The notes beneath the pieces are model-generated. The model had not been told where the DNA came from. It did no database searches and saw only the letters and a program-made list of their open reading frames with translations. Below, in pieces: positions 37,163-45,541 of a stretch of DNA of 64,000 nt. The stretch comes from an uncultured Oscillospiraceae bacterium (GTDB lineage Bacteria; Bacillota; Clostridia; Oscillospirales; Oscillospiraceae). Positions within the stretch are counted from its first letter, which is position 1. Every line of letters starts with the position of its first letter. The stretch spans positions 1 to 64,000 of the forward strand of contig CANQXG010000011.1 of NCBI GenBank assembly GCA_947627735.1, given 5' to 3'. The position numbers and the translations under genes are program-made.

Positions 37163-37191
37163 ATTATAGATTGCGGGAAAAGACCTGTCAA
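37163..37191 (-). promoter_or_regulatory. Consensus promoter of the minus-arm operon
   Basis: Minus strand: TTGACA (37186-37191), 17-bp spacer, TATAAT (37163-37168), both hexamers perfect. It lies directly after the lipoprotein terminator. Confidence 0.9.
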
Positions 37192-37195
37192 GAAA

Positions 37196-37225
37196 GACCG
37201 CCGCTTCCCGGGGGAAGCGGCGGTC
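37196..37225 (-). terminator. Intrinsic terminator of the lipoprotein gene
   Basis: A 14-bp stem, GACCGCCGCTTCCC (37196-37209) with GGGAAGCGGCGGTC (37212-37225), followed on the minus strand by TCTTTCTT. Confidence 0.88.
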
Positions 37226-37238
37226 AAGTCGGGTGCGT

Positions 37239-37670
37239 TCAGAACACGCCCATGATGGACTCGGAGCCGTTGGGGTACCGGAGCGTGGAAACGGTGAAGC
37301 CGTCATAGTACAGCAGCCCGTCCTCCGCGCCGCCGTCCGGGGCGATGCAGCTGGCGGTGTACTCCCGGCTCTTGGGTTCGCCGATCTGCTCGATCAGCTT
37401 GGACACGTCCTGGCCCTGCAGGCTCAGGGCCAGCTGGGCCTCCTCGCTGGACAGGTCGGAACCCTGGGCCAGCTGGGCATCGGGGGCGTTGTTTTCGTCG
37501 GCGGTTATCATCCCGTCGGAGCCGCTCTCCCCGGCGGGGGGCGCGGTCACGGAGGGCATCTCGGTGGGCTGGGCCTGTTCGGCCTCAGGCTCCTCTTTGT
37601 CGGAGCCGCCGCAGGCGCACAGCAGGAAGATCATGGACAGCGCAAGGATCAGCGCGGCAAACTTTTTCAT
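37239..37670 (-). CDS. Small lipoprotein of unknown function
   Basis: A 143-residue secreted lipoprotein. The signal peptide of about 19 residues ends in a lipobox with C20 (L-C-A-C), followed by an acidic, Ser/Pro/Glu-rich linker to about residue 85. A C-terminal domain (VSKLIEQIGEPKSREYTASC, then LYYDGFTVSTLRYPNG) resembles the small repeats of outer lipoprotein/BLIP-like folds only in outline. Its gene stands alone between the two glycan units with its own promoter and terminator. Function not recognised. Confidence 0.82.
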   Translation of the reverse strand: MKKFAALILALSMIFLLCACGGSDKEEPEAEQAQPTEMPSVTAPPAGESGSDGMITADENNAPDAQLAQGSDLSSEEAQLALSLQGQDVSKLIEQIGEPKSREYTASCIAPDGGAEDGLLYYDGFTVSTLRYPNGSESIMGVF

Positions 37671-37730
37671 CTGTTTTCTCCTTTGAATAGGGGCAGGCGT
37701 CCTGCCATTGGTTTACACAATATCTGTCAC

Positions 37731-37759
37731 ATTATACTCAATACCCCTGTGCTTGTCAA
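37731..37759 (-). promoter_or_regulatory. Consensus promoter of the lipoprotein gene
   Basis: Minus strand: TTGACA (37754-37759), 17-bp spacer, TATAAT (37731-37736), both perfect. The leader holds a short hairpin (GGCAGG-CGT-CCTGCC, 37692-37706). It is divergent from the yfhO promoter, with -35 boxes 23 bp apart. Confidence 0.88.
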
Positions 37760-37782
37760 GTTTTCCCGCCCCGGCGGGCATC

Positions 37783-37811
37783 TTGTCCCGAGAGGGAATA
37801 TCTGCTATAAT
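37783..37811 (+). promoter_or_regulatory. Promoter of yfhO copy 2
   Basis: -35 TTGTCC (37783-37788), 17-bp spacer, extended -10 TGC-TATAAT (-10 at 37806-37811). Confidence 0.8.
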
Positions 37812-37854
37812 ACCATTAATATTTTATCACCCCAAGCGGACCGGAGGCCATCCC

Positions 37855-40437
37855 ATGAACAACAAGGCGCGTCGACCACTCATCCTGGCGTTTTCCTTCC
37901 TGCTGCCGGCGGGGCTGATGACGCTGGTGTTCGCCCTGGGCGGCATATGCCCCTTCGGCGGGCGGAGCCTGGGCGTGCTGGACATGTCCACCCAGTACAG
38001 CTCGTTCCTGTACGCGGTGCGGGACGTGCTCACCGGCAAGGCCAGCGCCATGTACCTGCCCAGCATGGTCCTGGGCGGGAACATGATGGGCGTGATCGCC
38101 TATTACATGGTCAGCCCCCTGAACCTCCTGCTGGGGCTGTTCCCCCGGGAGCAGCTGCTGGCGGGGGTGAGCACGGTGTACATCCTGCGGGTGGGCCTGT
38201 GCGGGCTGACCATGGCCGTGTACTGCGGCCAGCGCCGGGGCTACGGCTGGCGGATACTGATCCCCGCGGCGGCCTACGGCATGACGGGCTATATGTGCGC
38301 CTACGCCATCGACTACCTGTGGCAGGACGGCGTGGTGCTGCTGCCCCTGATCGCCCTGGGCATCGCCCGGGTGGCGGAGGGCCGGGGCCGGTGGACCTAT
38401 GTGCTCAGCCTGGGGGCGGCCCTGGCCATCAACTTTTACATCGGCTATATCCTGTGCCTGTTCTCGGTGCTGTTCTTCCTGGCGGAACTGCTGGCCGGGA
38501 CACGCCCAGCCAAGGGAAGGGTGCTGGGGCGGATGGCGGATTTCGCCCTGTCCAGCCTGGCGGCGGGGGCGCTGGCGGCGGTGATCCTGGTGCCGGCGGC
38601 CATGGCCCTGATGGGCGGCAAGGCGGGCCTGAGTCTGGAGGCCTTCACCCTGACGGCCAAGTTCGACTTTCCCCAGCTGTTCGCCAAGCTGTTCCCCGGC
38701 GCGTTCGACTACAACGAGCTGACCCCCGTGGGCCTGCCCAATATCTTCTGCGGCACGGTCACGGTGGGTCTGGCGGGCCTTTACATGCTCGACCGGGCGG
38801 TGCCCCTGCGCCGGCGGCTGGTGATGGCCGGACTGACATGCCTCTTGGCGGCGTCGTTTTACATCTCGGCGGCGGACCTTATCTGGCACGGCATGAACGT
38901 GCCCACCTGGTATAACTACCGCTACAGCTTCCTGTTCAGCTTCCTGCTCATCGCCGGGGCGGACGGCGCCCTGGCGTCGCTGCGGGAGGGCATACGGCCC
39001 TGGCACCTGCTGGTGCCGCCGGTGCTGACGGGGCTGTGCGCGGCGCTGGCGTTTCTGGGCAGGACATACACCTTCATCGACGCCTCCGTGGTGCCCGGCG
39101 CCGTCACGGCGTCCGCCGCGGGCAGCGCGGCGCTGTATATGCTCCTGGGTCCGGCGGCGGGAAAAAAGCGGCTGGCCGGCCTGATGGCGGCGCTGCTGGT
39201 GACAGTGCACGGCGCGGAGCTGGGCCTGAACGCCTCCCGGACGATGGCGGAGCTGACCGCCACCTCCTCCGACCCGGCCCAGTGGGCGGCCTATATGTTG
39301 GACAAGGCCGCGGCATTGGCGTACGCGGACACGGGCGACGAGCTGATCCGGGTGGAGAGTCCGGACAGCTTCGCCATGAACCGGTGCGAGCCCATGCTCT
39401 TCGGTTATGACGGGCTGACCCACTACGGCTCCACCGTGTCCCAGAAGAACCTGGAGTTCCTGGGCCGGATGGGCCTGAGCCGGTACAAGGACCTGTTCGT
39501 GCTGTACGACTCGGGCGTCACCGCCGCGGCGGACAGCCTTCTGGGCATCGGATACGTGGTCGCCTCGGACATGCACAAGCCCTATGAGCCGCTGGGCGGC
39601 GCGGGGGCCTACACCGCCTGGCGCGACCCCTACGCCCTGCCCGTGGGCTGGACGGCAGACGCCGCCGTGGCCGGTCCGGCGGAGGGGGAGGACTGCTTCG
39701 CCTTCACGGATGAACTGTTCGCCGACGCGGCCCCGGAGGTGGGCCGGACCATCTTCACCGCCGCGGACATCGCCGCCGTGGAAACGGAGGGTCTGACCGA
39801 CACCGGCGGCGGGCACTATGAGCTGGACGGGAGCTTGACCGGCTCCGTGACCTATACGGTGGACGTGGCGGCGGACGGGCCGCTGTACGGCCAGCTGCTG
39901 CTGGAGGACTACCCGGGGATGATGCTGTTCCTCAACGGGGCCTATCACACCTACTACGGCAACGGCCAGATGAACGGCAGCGTGTATCTGGGCGAGTTCT
40001 CCGCCGGGGACCGGGTGACCGTCCGTGCCCAGGTCAGCTCCTCCATGGTCCTGACCGGAGCGGCCTTCGCCACGGAGGACGTCTCCGCCGTGGCCGCCTA
40101 TCACGACGCCATGGCGCCGGGCGGCTGCGCGCTGCAAAAGCTGTCCGGGTCCCACTTCGCCGGCTCCTTCACCGCCGGGGAGGGGGACAGCTATCTGGTG
40201 CTGACCCTGCCCCAGGACGACGTCTGGCGCGTCACGCTGGACGGCGCGCCGGTGGAAACGGTGCAGATCCGGGACTGCCTGTCGGCCATAGCCGTGACGC
40301 CGGGCAGCCATGCGCTGGACATGCGCTACATCTCCCCCGGCCTCATCCCCGGCGGGTGCGTCAGCGCCCTGGCGGCGGCTGCATGCATCGGCGCGGCGGT
40401 GTGGGAGAAAAAAGCGAAAAAACGCCGGACGGCCTGA
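37855..40437 (+). CDS. YfhO family GT-C-type membrane glycosyltransferase (copy 2)
   Basis: An 860-residue protein, about the size of B. subtilis YfhO. An N-terminal membrane half of about 12 helices is followed by a large outer beta-rich domain (about 480-820) and a last helix. The first outer loop LGVLDMSTQYSSF carries the Asp and Gln-Tyr expected of the family catalytic loop. It probably transfers a sugar from undecaprenyl phosphate to an outer polymer, with the CsbB-like product of 36166-37131 as donor-maker (inference). The start at 37855 has GGAGG upstream. Its last codons overlap the sortase terminator. Confidence 0.84.
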   Translation: MNNKARRPLILAFSFLLPAGLMTLVFALGGICPFGGRSLGVLDMSTQYSSFLYAVRDVLTGKASAMYLPSMVLGGNMMGVIAYYMVSPLNLLLGLFPREQLLAGVSTVYILRVGLCGLTMAVYCGQRRGYGWRILIPAAAYGMTGYMCAYAIDYLWQDGVVLLPLIALGIARVAEGRGRWTYVLSLGAALAINFYIGYILCLFSVLFFLAELLAGTRPAKGRVLGRMADFALSSLAAGALAAVILVPAAMALMGGKAGLSLEAFTLTAKFDFPQLFAKLFPGAFDYNELTPVGLPNIFCGTVTVGLAGLYMLDRAVPLRRRLVMAGLTCLLAASFYISAADLIWHGMNVPTWYNYRYSFLFSFLLIAGADGALASLREGIRPWHLLVPPVLTGLCAALAFLGRTYTFIDASVVPGAVTASAAGSAALYMLLGPAAGKKRLAGLMAALLVTVHGAELGLNASRTMAELTATSSDPAQWAAYMLDKAAALAYADTGDELIRVESPDSFAMNRCEPMLFGYDGLTHYGSTVSQKNLEFLGRMGLSRYKDLFVLYDSGVTAAADSLLGIGYVVASDMHKPYEPLGGAGAYTAWRDPYALPVGWTADAAVAGPAEGEDCFAFTDELFADAAPEVGRTIFTAADIAAVETEGLTDTGGGHYELDGSLTGSVTYTVDVAADGPLYGQLLLEDYPGMMLFLNGAYHTYYGNGQMNGSVYLGEFSAGDRVTVRAQVSSSMVLTGAAFATEDVSAVAAYHDAMAPGGCALQKLSGSHFAGSFTAGEGDSYLVLTLPQDDVWRVTLDGAPVETVQIRDCLSAIAVTPGSHALDMRYISPGLIPGGCVSALAAAACIGAAVWEKKAKKRRTA

Positions 40438-40450
40438 GAACCGTCCGGCG
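40405..40450 (-). terminator. Sortase terminator embedded in the yfhO 3' end
   Basis: Stem CGCCGGACGG (40423-40432) with CCGTCCGGCG (40441-40450); on the minus strand it is followed by two T runs (complement of 40405-40422) that lie inside the yfhO coding end. Confidence 0.82.
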
Positions 40451-40464
40451 TCCGCCGATTCATA

Positions 40465-41583
40465 TCACTGCACCGGCACCAGCATCCCGTGCAGCAGAAA
40501 GCGCGGGTCGTTGTAGCCGGAGGAGTAGTCGCAGGTGGACAGGGTGATCAGCTGCCGCTCCGTGGTCACCTGGGCGGTGGTCCGGAAGAAGGAGCGGGAT
40601 GTGATCTCGTTGAGGTACTGCTGATACTCGCTGTCGCTGCCGAAGTAGTTGGGGAAGTTGTTCAGGGTGGACTCCACGATGTGGGCGGCGATCAGCTCCA
40701 CCCGGTAGTTCTGCCAGGGGGTCAGGTAATACATGGTCTTGTGCAGGTCATAGTAGGACTGATCCACGTATTTCATGATGGAGGCGAACATGGACCCGTC
40801 CTTCATGTTGTGGCCGTAGATCAGGTAGTTGCTGTACAGCACGCCCTCCGCGGCGGCGGTGTCGGCGAACAGGCACCCGGCCACGTTAGGCTCCTTGTCC
40901 CAGCCCTTGTCCAGATAGAACTTGTTGTCGCTGGTCTGCATCACCGGGTAGCTCATGCCGCCGGGGTCATAGATCCAGCCCACGATGTCGCTGTTTTTCT
41001 GCCGCAGCAGCTCCCAGTCCACCTTGATGGGCAGCTCCGAAACGGTGGCGCCCGGCTGATCCGAGGGGGCCGGGGTGGCGTCCGGGGCCGTGGTCACATC
41101 CGGCTCCGCCAGGGCGGAGATGGCTTCGCCGGCCAGCTCGTCATAGGCCGTGCGGTCCCGGCGGTAGTCCAGCATGATGCCGATCAGCTTCCCGCCGGCG
41201 AACAGCATGCCCCCCACCAGCACCGCCACCAGGATCAGCAGCGGGATGCTCTGCTTTGAGATGCCTCTGCGCCGCCGCCGGTAGGACGGCGGCTCCACCG
41301 CCACCCGGCGGGGCCGGGGCGGCTCCTCCTGCACGGGCCTCGTCCTCCGGGGCGCCGGCTGGCGCATATCCCCCTGCCGGGGGTCGGGGCGGGCCTGCCG
41401 GGGCGGCTGGCCCGGCTGTACGGGCCGGGTCCGCCGGGGGGCGGGCTGGTCCTGCTCCCACTCGTCCCAGGCCGGCTCCTGCCGGACCTGGCGGCGGGGC
41501 TGCTCCTGGGGAGCCGGGCGGCGGGGCTGCCGCGGCGGCTGGTCGTTCTGGCTGGGGCGAAGGTGACGTCCTCCCTCTGCCAT
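40465..41583 (-). CDS. Class B sortase
   Basis: A 372-residue transpeptidase that cuts sorting signals and links proteins to the wall or pilus subunits. The catalytic triad is H258 (IYGHNMKDGS), C351 (TLSTCDYSSG) and R361 (NDPRFLLHG). One membrane helix spans about 112-137. The N-terminal 110 residues are cytoplasmic and rich in Pro, Arg and Gln, which is unusually long for a sortase. A loop rich in Thr/Ala/Pro/Asp follows the helix. The start at 41583 has AGGAGGAG upstream. No sorted substrate with a clear signal is adjacent. Confidence 0.92.
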   Translation of the reverse strand: MAEGGRHLRPSQNDQPPRQPRRPAPQEQPRRQVRQEPAWDEWEQDQPAPRRTRPVQPGQPPRQARPDPRQGDMRQPAPRRTRPVQEEPPRPRRVAVEPPSYRRRRRGISKQSIPLLILVAVLVGGMLFAGGKLIGIMLDYRRDRTAYDELAGEAISALAEPDVTTAPDATPAPSDQPGATVSELPIKVDWELLRQKNSDIVGWIYDPGGMSYPVMQTSDNKFYLDKGWDKEPNVAGCLFADTAAAEGVLYSNYLIYGHNMKDGSMFASIMKYVDQSYYDLHKTMYYLTPWQNYRVELIAAHIVESTLNNFPNYFGSDSEYQQYLNEITSRSFFRTTAQVTTERQLITLSTCDYSSGYNDPRFLLHGMLVPVQ

Positions 41584-41641
41584 GGCTTCTCCTCCTATCC
41601 CATCTCCCCCCTGCGGGGGAGGCACAGTGCTATTATTAGGC

Positions 41642-41670
41642 AGTATAGCACATTTGTAACTCTTTTGCAA
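41642..41670 (-). promoter_or_regulatory. Promoter of the sortase gene
   Basis: Minus strand: -35 TTGCAA (41665-41670), 17-bp spacer, extended -10 TGC-TATACT (-10 at 41642-41647). Confidence 0.75.
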
Positions 41671-41716
41671 TCTCTATGAGCCGGTCCATTCTATGCGCCG
41701 GCAGAAGGGGTGTTCC

Positions 41717-42094
41717 ATGTCCGACGACGTACTGCTCTTTTTTGCCGGAAAGCCGGGCGCGTCGGCGCTGTACCGGGTCTTCGAGGACCGGGTGATGGCG
41801 GAGGTGGACGGCGTGCGCATCCGGGTGCAGAAGACCCAGATATCCTTTTACGTGCGCCACATGTTCGCGGCGGTGAGCCTCCTGCCCGCCCGGCCCAAGA
41901 CGCGGCGGCCGGAGACCTACATCACCGTCACCATCGGCCTGCGCCGCCGGCTGGACAGCCCCCGGGTGGACCGGGCGGCGGAGCCCTATCCGGAGCGGTG
42001 GACCCACCACATCCTGCTGGCCGACGCCGCCGAGATCGACGACGAACTCATGTCCTGGGTGCGGGAGGCGGCGGTGTTCGCCGACAAAAAGTAG
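41717..42094 (+). CDS. Small protein of unknown function (DUF5655-like, tentative)
   Basis: A 125-residue soluble protein with a phrase RIRVQKTQISFYVRHMFAAV followed by a basic stretch RPKTRRPETYITVTIGL and a His-containing segment ERWTHHILL. This pattern recalls DUF5655-type domains, but the assignment is tentative and no activity is known. AGAAGGGG lies 6 nt before the ATG at 41717. It is divergent from the sortase gene and its own promoter is not clear. Confidence 0.7.
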   Translation: MSDDVLLFFAGKPGASALYRVFEDRVMAEVDGVRIRVQKTQISFYVRHMFAAVSLLPARPKTRRPETYITVTIGLRRRLDSPRVDRAAEPYPERWTHHILLADAAEIDDELMSWVREAAVFADKK

Positions 42095-42133
42095 AAAAAT
42101 CCCCTCCCGCACCGCCGGCGGGGCAGTCTGTCC

Positions 42134-42162
42134 TTTACAAATCGGGAACGGGATGATATAGT
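42134..42162 (+). promoter_or_regulatory. Promoter of the fprA-like gene
   Basis: -35 TTTACA (42134-42139), 17-bp spacer, -10 TATAGT (42157-42162). Confidence 0.75.
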
Positions 42163-42197
42163 TTACCCGGTAAATACAGCGGAAAAGGAGACCGACC

Positions 42198-43358
42198 ATG
42201 GAGCTTATCACCAAGTCCATCGCCTATGTGGGCGTGGACGACGAGAACATCGACCTGTTTGAGAGCCAGTATCACGTGCCCAACGGCATGTCCTACAACT
42301 CCTATATCATCTTTGACGAGAAGATCGCCGTGATGGACACGGTGGACAAGCGGGGCACCGTCCAGTGGCTGAAAAACGTCACCGATGCCTTGAAGGGCAA
42401 GCAGCCGGACTACCTGGTGGTGCACCACATGGAGCCGGACCACGCCGGGTCCATCCAGGCCCTGGCCGACCGCTACCCCAATATGAAGCTGGTGGGCAAC
42501 AAAAAGACCTTCACCATGATGGCCCAGTTCTTCCCCGGCCTGCCCCTGCAGGAGCGGACGGTGACCGTGGGCGAGGGGGACACCCTCTCCCTGGGCAGCC
42601 ACACCCTGACCTTCTTCCTGGCCCCCATGGTCCACTGGCCGGAGGCCATGGTGAGCTTTGAGTCCAGCGAGGGCGTGCTCTTTTCCGCCGACGCCTTCGG
42701 CAAGTTCGGCGTCCGCCACGCCCAGGAGGACTGGCTGTGCGAGGCCCGGCGGTATTACTTCAACATCGTGGGCAAGTACGGCGGCCCGGTCCAGACCCTG
42801 CTGAAGAAGCTCTCCGGCGCGGCAGTGAACATCATCTGTCCCCTCCACGGGCCTATCCTCACGGAGAACCTGGGCTATTACATCGGCAAGTACCAGCTGT
42901 GGAGCAGCTACCAGCCCGAGGACGAGGGCGTCACCATCGCCTGCGCCTCCATCCACGGCAACACCATGCGCGCGGCTCAGGAGCTGGCGGAGATCCTGCT
43001 GAAAAAGGGCGCGAAGAAGGTCGCCCTGTTCGACCTGAGCCGGGACGACATGGCCGAGGCCGTGGAGGACGCCTTCCGCTATGGCCGGCTGATCCTGGCC
43101 GCCGCCTCCTACGACGCGGGGGTGTTTCCGCCCATGGACGACTTTTTGCACCACCTGGCCGCCAAGGCGTACCAGAACCGGAAGGTGGGCTACCTGCAGA
43201 ACGGCTCCTGGGCGCCCTCCGCCGCCAAGACCATGAAGGCCGTGGTGGACACCATGAAGAACATCACCCAGGTGGAGCCGGTGGTCACCATCACCTCCTC
43301 CATGAAGGACGCCGACATCCCGGCCCTGGAGGCCCTGGCCGACGCCATCCTGGCGTAA
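42198..43358 (+). CDS. FprA-type flavodiiron protein (O2/NO reductase)
   Basis: A 386-residue A-type flavoprotein that reduces O2 to water or NO to N2O, protecting anaerobes. The N-terminal metallo-beta-lactamase-like domain holds the diiron ligands H77, E79 and D81 (HHMEPDH), H146 (MVHWPE), D165 (SADAFG) and H217 (CPLHGP). The C-terminal flavodoxin domain (about 245-386) begins VTIACASIHGNTMRAA, the FMN phosphate loop. It is a single-gene unit with its own promoter. An electron donor (rubredoxin) is not adjacent. Confidence 0.94.
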   Translation: MELITKSIAYVGVDDENIDLFESQYHVPNGMSYNSYIIFDEKIAVMDTVDKRGTVQWLKNVTDALKGKQPDYLVVHHMEPDHAGSIQALADRYPNMKLVGNKKTFTMMAQFFPGLPLQERTVTVGEGDTLSLGSHTLTFFLAPMVHWPEAMVSFESSEGVLFSADAFGKFGVRHAQEDWLCEARRYYFNIVGKYGGPVQTLLKKLSGAAVNIICPLHGPILTENLGYYIGKYQLWSSYQPEDEGVTIACASIHGNTMRAAQELAEILLKKGAKKVALFDLSRDDMAEAVEDAFRYGRLILAAASYDAGVFPPMDDFLHHLAAKAYQNRKVGYLQNGSWAPSAAKTMKAVVDTMKNITQVEPVVTITSSMKDADIPALEALADAILA

Positions 43359-43415
43359 AATACCGCACCTTCTCCCGCCGCCCTGCCCGGGCGGCGGATT
43401 TTTTTGCGTACCCTA

Positions 43416-43450
43416 TTGACAAGACTGTATCTACTGTATATACTGTATAT
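43416..43450 (+). promoter_or_regulatory. Promoter and triple-repeat operator of the GntR-ABC operon
   Basis: -35 TTGACA (43416-43421), 17-bp spacer, -10 TATACT (43439-43444). Three direct repeats of ACTGTAT with an exact 9-bp period (starting 43424, 43433, 43442) cover the spacer and the -10 box, as expected for repression by the downstream GntR protein. Confidence 0.8.
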
Positions 43451-43475
43451 GAACAGATGAACGAGAGGAACTGCC

Positions 43476-43856
43476 ATGACGATCTTCATCGACAACCGAA
43501 GCGGCGCGCCCATCTACGAGCAGATCTACGATCAGCTGAAGGCGCAGATCATCAGCGGGGCACTGGAGGAGGACGCGCTGCTGCCCTCCATCCGCAGCCT
43601 GGCCAAGGACCTGCGCATCAGCGTGATAACCACCAAGCGGGCCTACGACGAGCTGGAGCGGGACGGCTTCATCTACACCGTGGCGGGCAAGGGCTGCTTC
43701 GTGGCGCCGAAAAACACCGAGCTGCTGCGGGAGGAGAACCTGAAGAAGGTGGAATCCATGCTGGCGGAGGTGTCCCGGCTGGCCGCGTCCTGCGGTCTGA
43801 CAAGACAAGATATACTGGATATGCTCCAGATCGAGGAGGGAGAAAACGACATATGA
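43476..43856 (+). CDS. GntR family regulator, YtrA subfamily
   Basis: A 126-residue protein with an N-terminal winged helix (about 10-77: PIYEQIYDQLKAQIISG, then LPSIRSLAKDLRISVITTKRAYDELERDG) and only a short C-terminal helical tail. This size and form define the YtrA subgroup, which usually represses the ABC transporter operon it belongs to. The stop overlaps the ABC ATPase ATG (ATGA). It likely autoregulates through the ACTGTAT repeats; the inducer is unknown. Confidence 0.92.
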   Translation: MTIFIDNRSGAPIYEQIYDQLKAQIISGALEEDALLPSIRSLAKDLRISVITTKRAYDELERDGFIYTVAGKGCFVAPKNTELLREENLKKVESMLAEVSRLAASCGLTRQDILDMLQIEEGENDI

Positions 43857-44698
43857 ACGCGATCGAAACAAGAGGACTGACCAAGCGGTACGAGGGCTTC
43901 ACCCTAGACGGGCTGGACCTGACCCTGCCCGCCGGGTGCATCATGGGCCTGGTGGGGGAGAACGGCGCCGGCAAGAGCACCACCATCCGGCTGCTGCTGG
44001 GCCTGACCAGGGCCGACGGAGGCTCCGCCACGGTGTTGGGCGTGCCCGCGGGACCCCACATGCGGAATGTGAAGCAGGACATCGGCGTGGTGCTGGACGA
44101 CGTGGGCTTCCCCGCCGGACTGAAGGCCGGGCAGATCGCAAAGATCATGGCCGCGGCCTATGAAAAGTGGGACCAGGCGCTCTTTGAAAAATACCTGCGG
44201 GACCTGGACATCCCCACGGACAAGAAGTTCTCCGCCCTGAGCCGGGGCAACCGGATGAAGCTGGGCATCGCCGCGGCCATGAGCCACGACGCCAAGCTGC
44301 TCATCCTGGACGAACCCACCGGCGGGCTGGACCCGGTGGTCCGGGACGAGGTGGTGGGGCTTTTCTCGGACTTCACCCGGGACCCGGCCCGGTCCATCCT
44401 GATAAGCTCCCACATCGTCAGCGACCTGGAGAAACTGTGCGACTACATCGCCTTCCTCCACAAGGGAAAGCTGCTGCTGTGCGAGGAAAAGGACCGGCTT
44501 TTGGAGGAATACGGCCTGATCCAGTGCGCCCGGGAGGAGCTGGATAAGCTGGCCCCCGGGGCGGTGCGTGGCCGGCGGGAGACGCCCTATCACGTGGAGG
44601 CGCTGGTGCGCCGGGACGCGGTGCCCGCGGGCATGGAGGTGCGCCCGGTGACCATCGAGGAGCTTTTTGTGCTGCTGGTAAAGGAGGATATGCAATGA
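43853..44698 (+). CDS. ABC transporter ATPase (YtrB-like)
   Basis: A 281-residue ABC-2-type ATPase. Walker A is GENGAGKST (35-43), the signature has the variant form LSRGNRMKL, and Walker B is LLILDEPTGGLDP. The H-loop lies in LISSHIVSDLEKL. The C-terminal 70 residues are a regulatory tail. It works with the permease encoded next, with which it overlaps by 4 nt. Operons of this type in Firmicutes often respond to cell-wall antibiotics; the substrate here is unknown. Confidence 0.92.
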   Translation: MNAIETRGLTKRYEGFTLDGLDLTLPAGCIMGLVGENGAGKSTTIRLLLGLTRADGGSATVLGVPAGPHMRNVKQDIGVVLDDVGFPAGLKAGQIAKIMAAAYEKWDQALFEKYLRDLDIPTDKKFSALSRGNRMKLGIAAAMSHDAKLLILDEPTGGLDPVVRDEVVGLFSDFTRDPARSILISSHIVSDLEKLCDYIAFLHKGKLLLCEEKDRLLEEYGLIQCAREELDKLAPGAVRGRRETPYHVEALVRRDAVPAGMEVRPVTIEELFVLLVKEDMQ

Positions 44699-45339
44699 AG
44701 GCGCTGTTTTTGGCCGATCTGTATCAGCTCTGGATCAATTTCAAATTCTACGGCGGCTTTCTTCTCGTCGCGCTGGGCATCACGGCCTTCTCCAGCGGGG
44801 ATAACAATCTGGGCACCTTCTTCCCCATGTACGCGGTGCTCATGTGCTCCATGATGGGCATGAGCCTTTTGCAGCTGGACGAGGCCAGCCACTGGAACGT
44901 CTGCGCCCAGACCCTGCCCTGCACCCGCCGGGACCAGGTGACGGGAAAATACGCCGTCACCATGGTCAGCTTCGCCGTCACCTGGGTCCCCTTCGTCCTG
45001 CTCTATGCCGTGCTTGCCGCCATGGGCCGGATGACCTGGGAGATGATGGCGGTCCAGTCGGTCCTGCTGCTGGTCATGGGGCTGCTGGCCCCCGCCTTCA
45101 GCCTGGCCCCCCTGTTCCGCTGGGGCAGCGCCAAGGGCCGCGTCATCTATATCGCCGTAGTGATCCTGATAGCCGCCGGCCTCGGGGGTTCGACGGCGGC
45201 GGTGGCCATAATGGGCCAGATCAGTCTGCCGGCGCTGCCCTTGCCCCTGCTGGCCGCTCTGGCGGTGGCGATCCCCGTGGCCCTGTTCATCGGCAGCTGG
45301 GCCTTGGCCGTGCGCTGGTACGAAAAGCGGGACCTGTGA
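44695..45339 (+). CDS. ABC-2 type permease
   Basis: A 214-residue membrane protein with six hydrophobic segments (about 18-32, 43-60, 87-110, 114-134, 147-170, 178-205), similar in outline to ABC-2 permeases paired with YtrB-like ATPases. The short cytoplasmic loop DEASHWNVCAQTLPCTRRDQ, with its conserved Trp and Pro, is typical of this permease group. It is the last gene of the GntR-ABC operon; a palindromic repeat follows. Confidence 0.87.
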   Translation: MKALFLADLYQLWINFKFYGGFLLVALGITAFSSGDNNLGTFFPMYAVLMCSMMGMSLLQLDEASHWNVCAQTLPCTRRDQVTGKYAVTMVSFAVTWVPFVLLYAVLAAMGRMTWEMMAVQSVLLLVMGLLAPAFSLAPLFRWGSAKGRVIYIAVVILIAAGLGGSTAAVAIMGQISLPALPLPLLAALAVAIPVALFIGSWALAVRWYEKRDL

Positions 45340-45397
45340 CCGACTGGCGGGCCGGCTATGGCACTCCCTGCGTCGACAGCATCCCCGCGAAGCGGAA

Positions 45398-45525
45398 AAG
45401 CCTCCCCTGTGCAAGGGGAGGTGGGCGCCGCAGCGCGGCGCTCGGAGGGGTTGTTTGTTATCCGCCGTTACAATCCCTCAGTCAGCGCTTCGCGCTGCCA
45501 GCTCCCTTTACACAAGGGAGCCAAT
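45398..45525 (+). repeat. Dispersed palindromic repeat, copy C
   Basis: Same orientation as copy A. It has the left hairpin CCTCCCCTGTGCAAGGGGAGG, CGGAGGGGTTGT, ACAATCCCTCAGTCA and the right hairpin CTCCCTTTACACAAGGGAG, followed by the same CAATAA tail as copy A. It lies between the ABC permease gene and the convergent RNase Y gene. Confidence 0.9.
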
Positions 45526-45541
45526 AAGGTCATAGATACAA

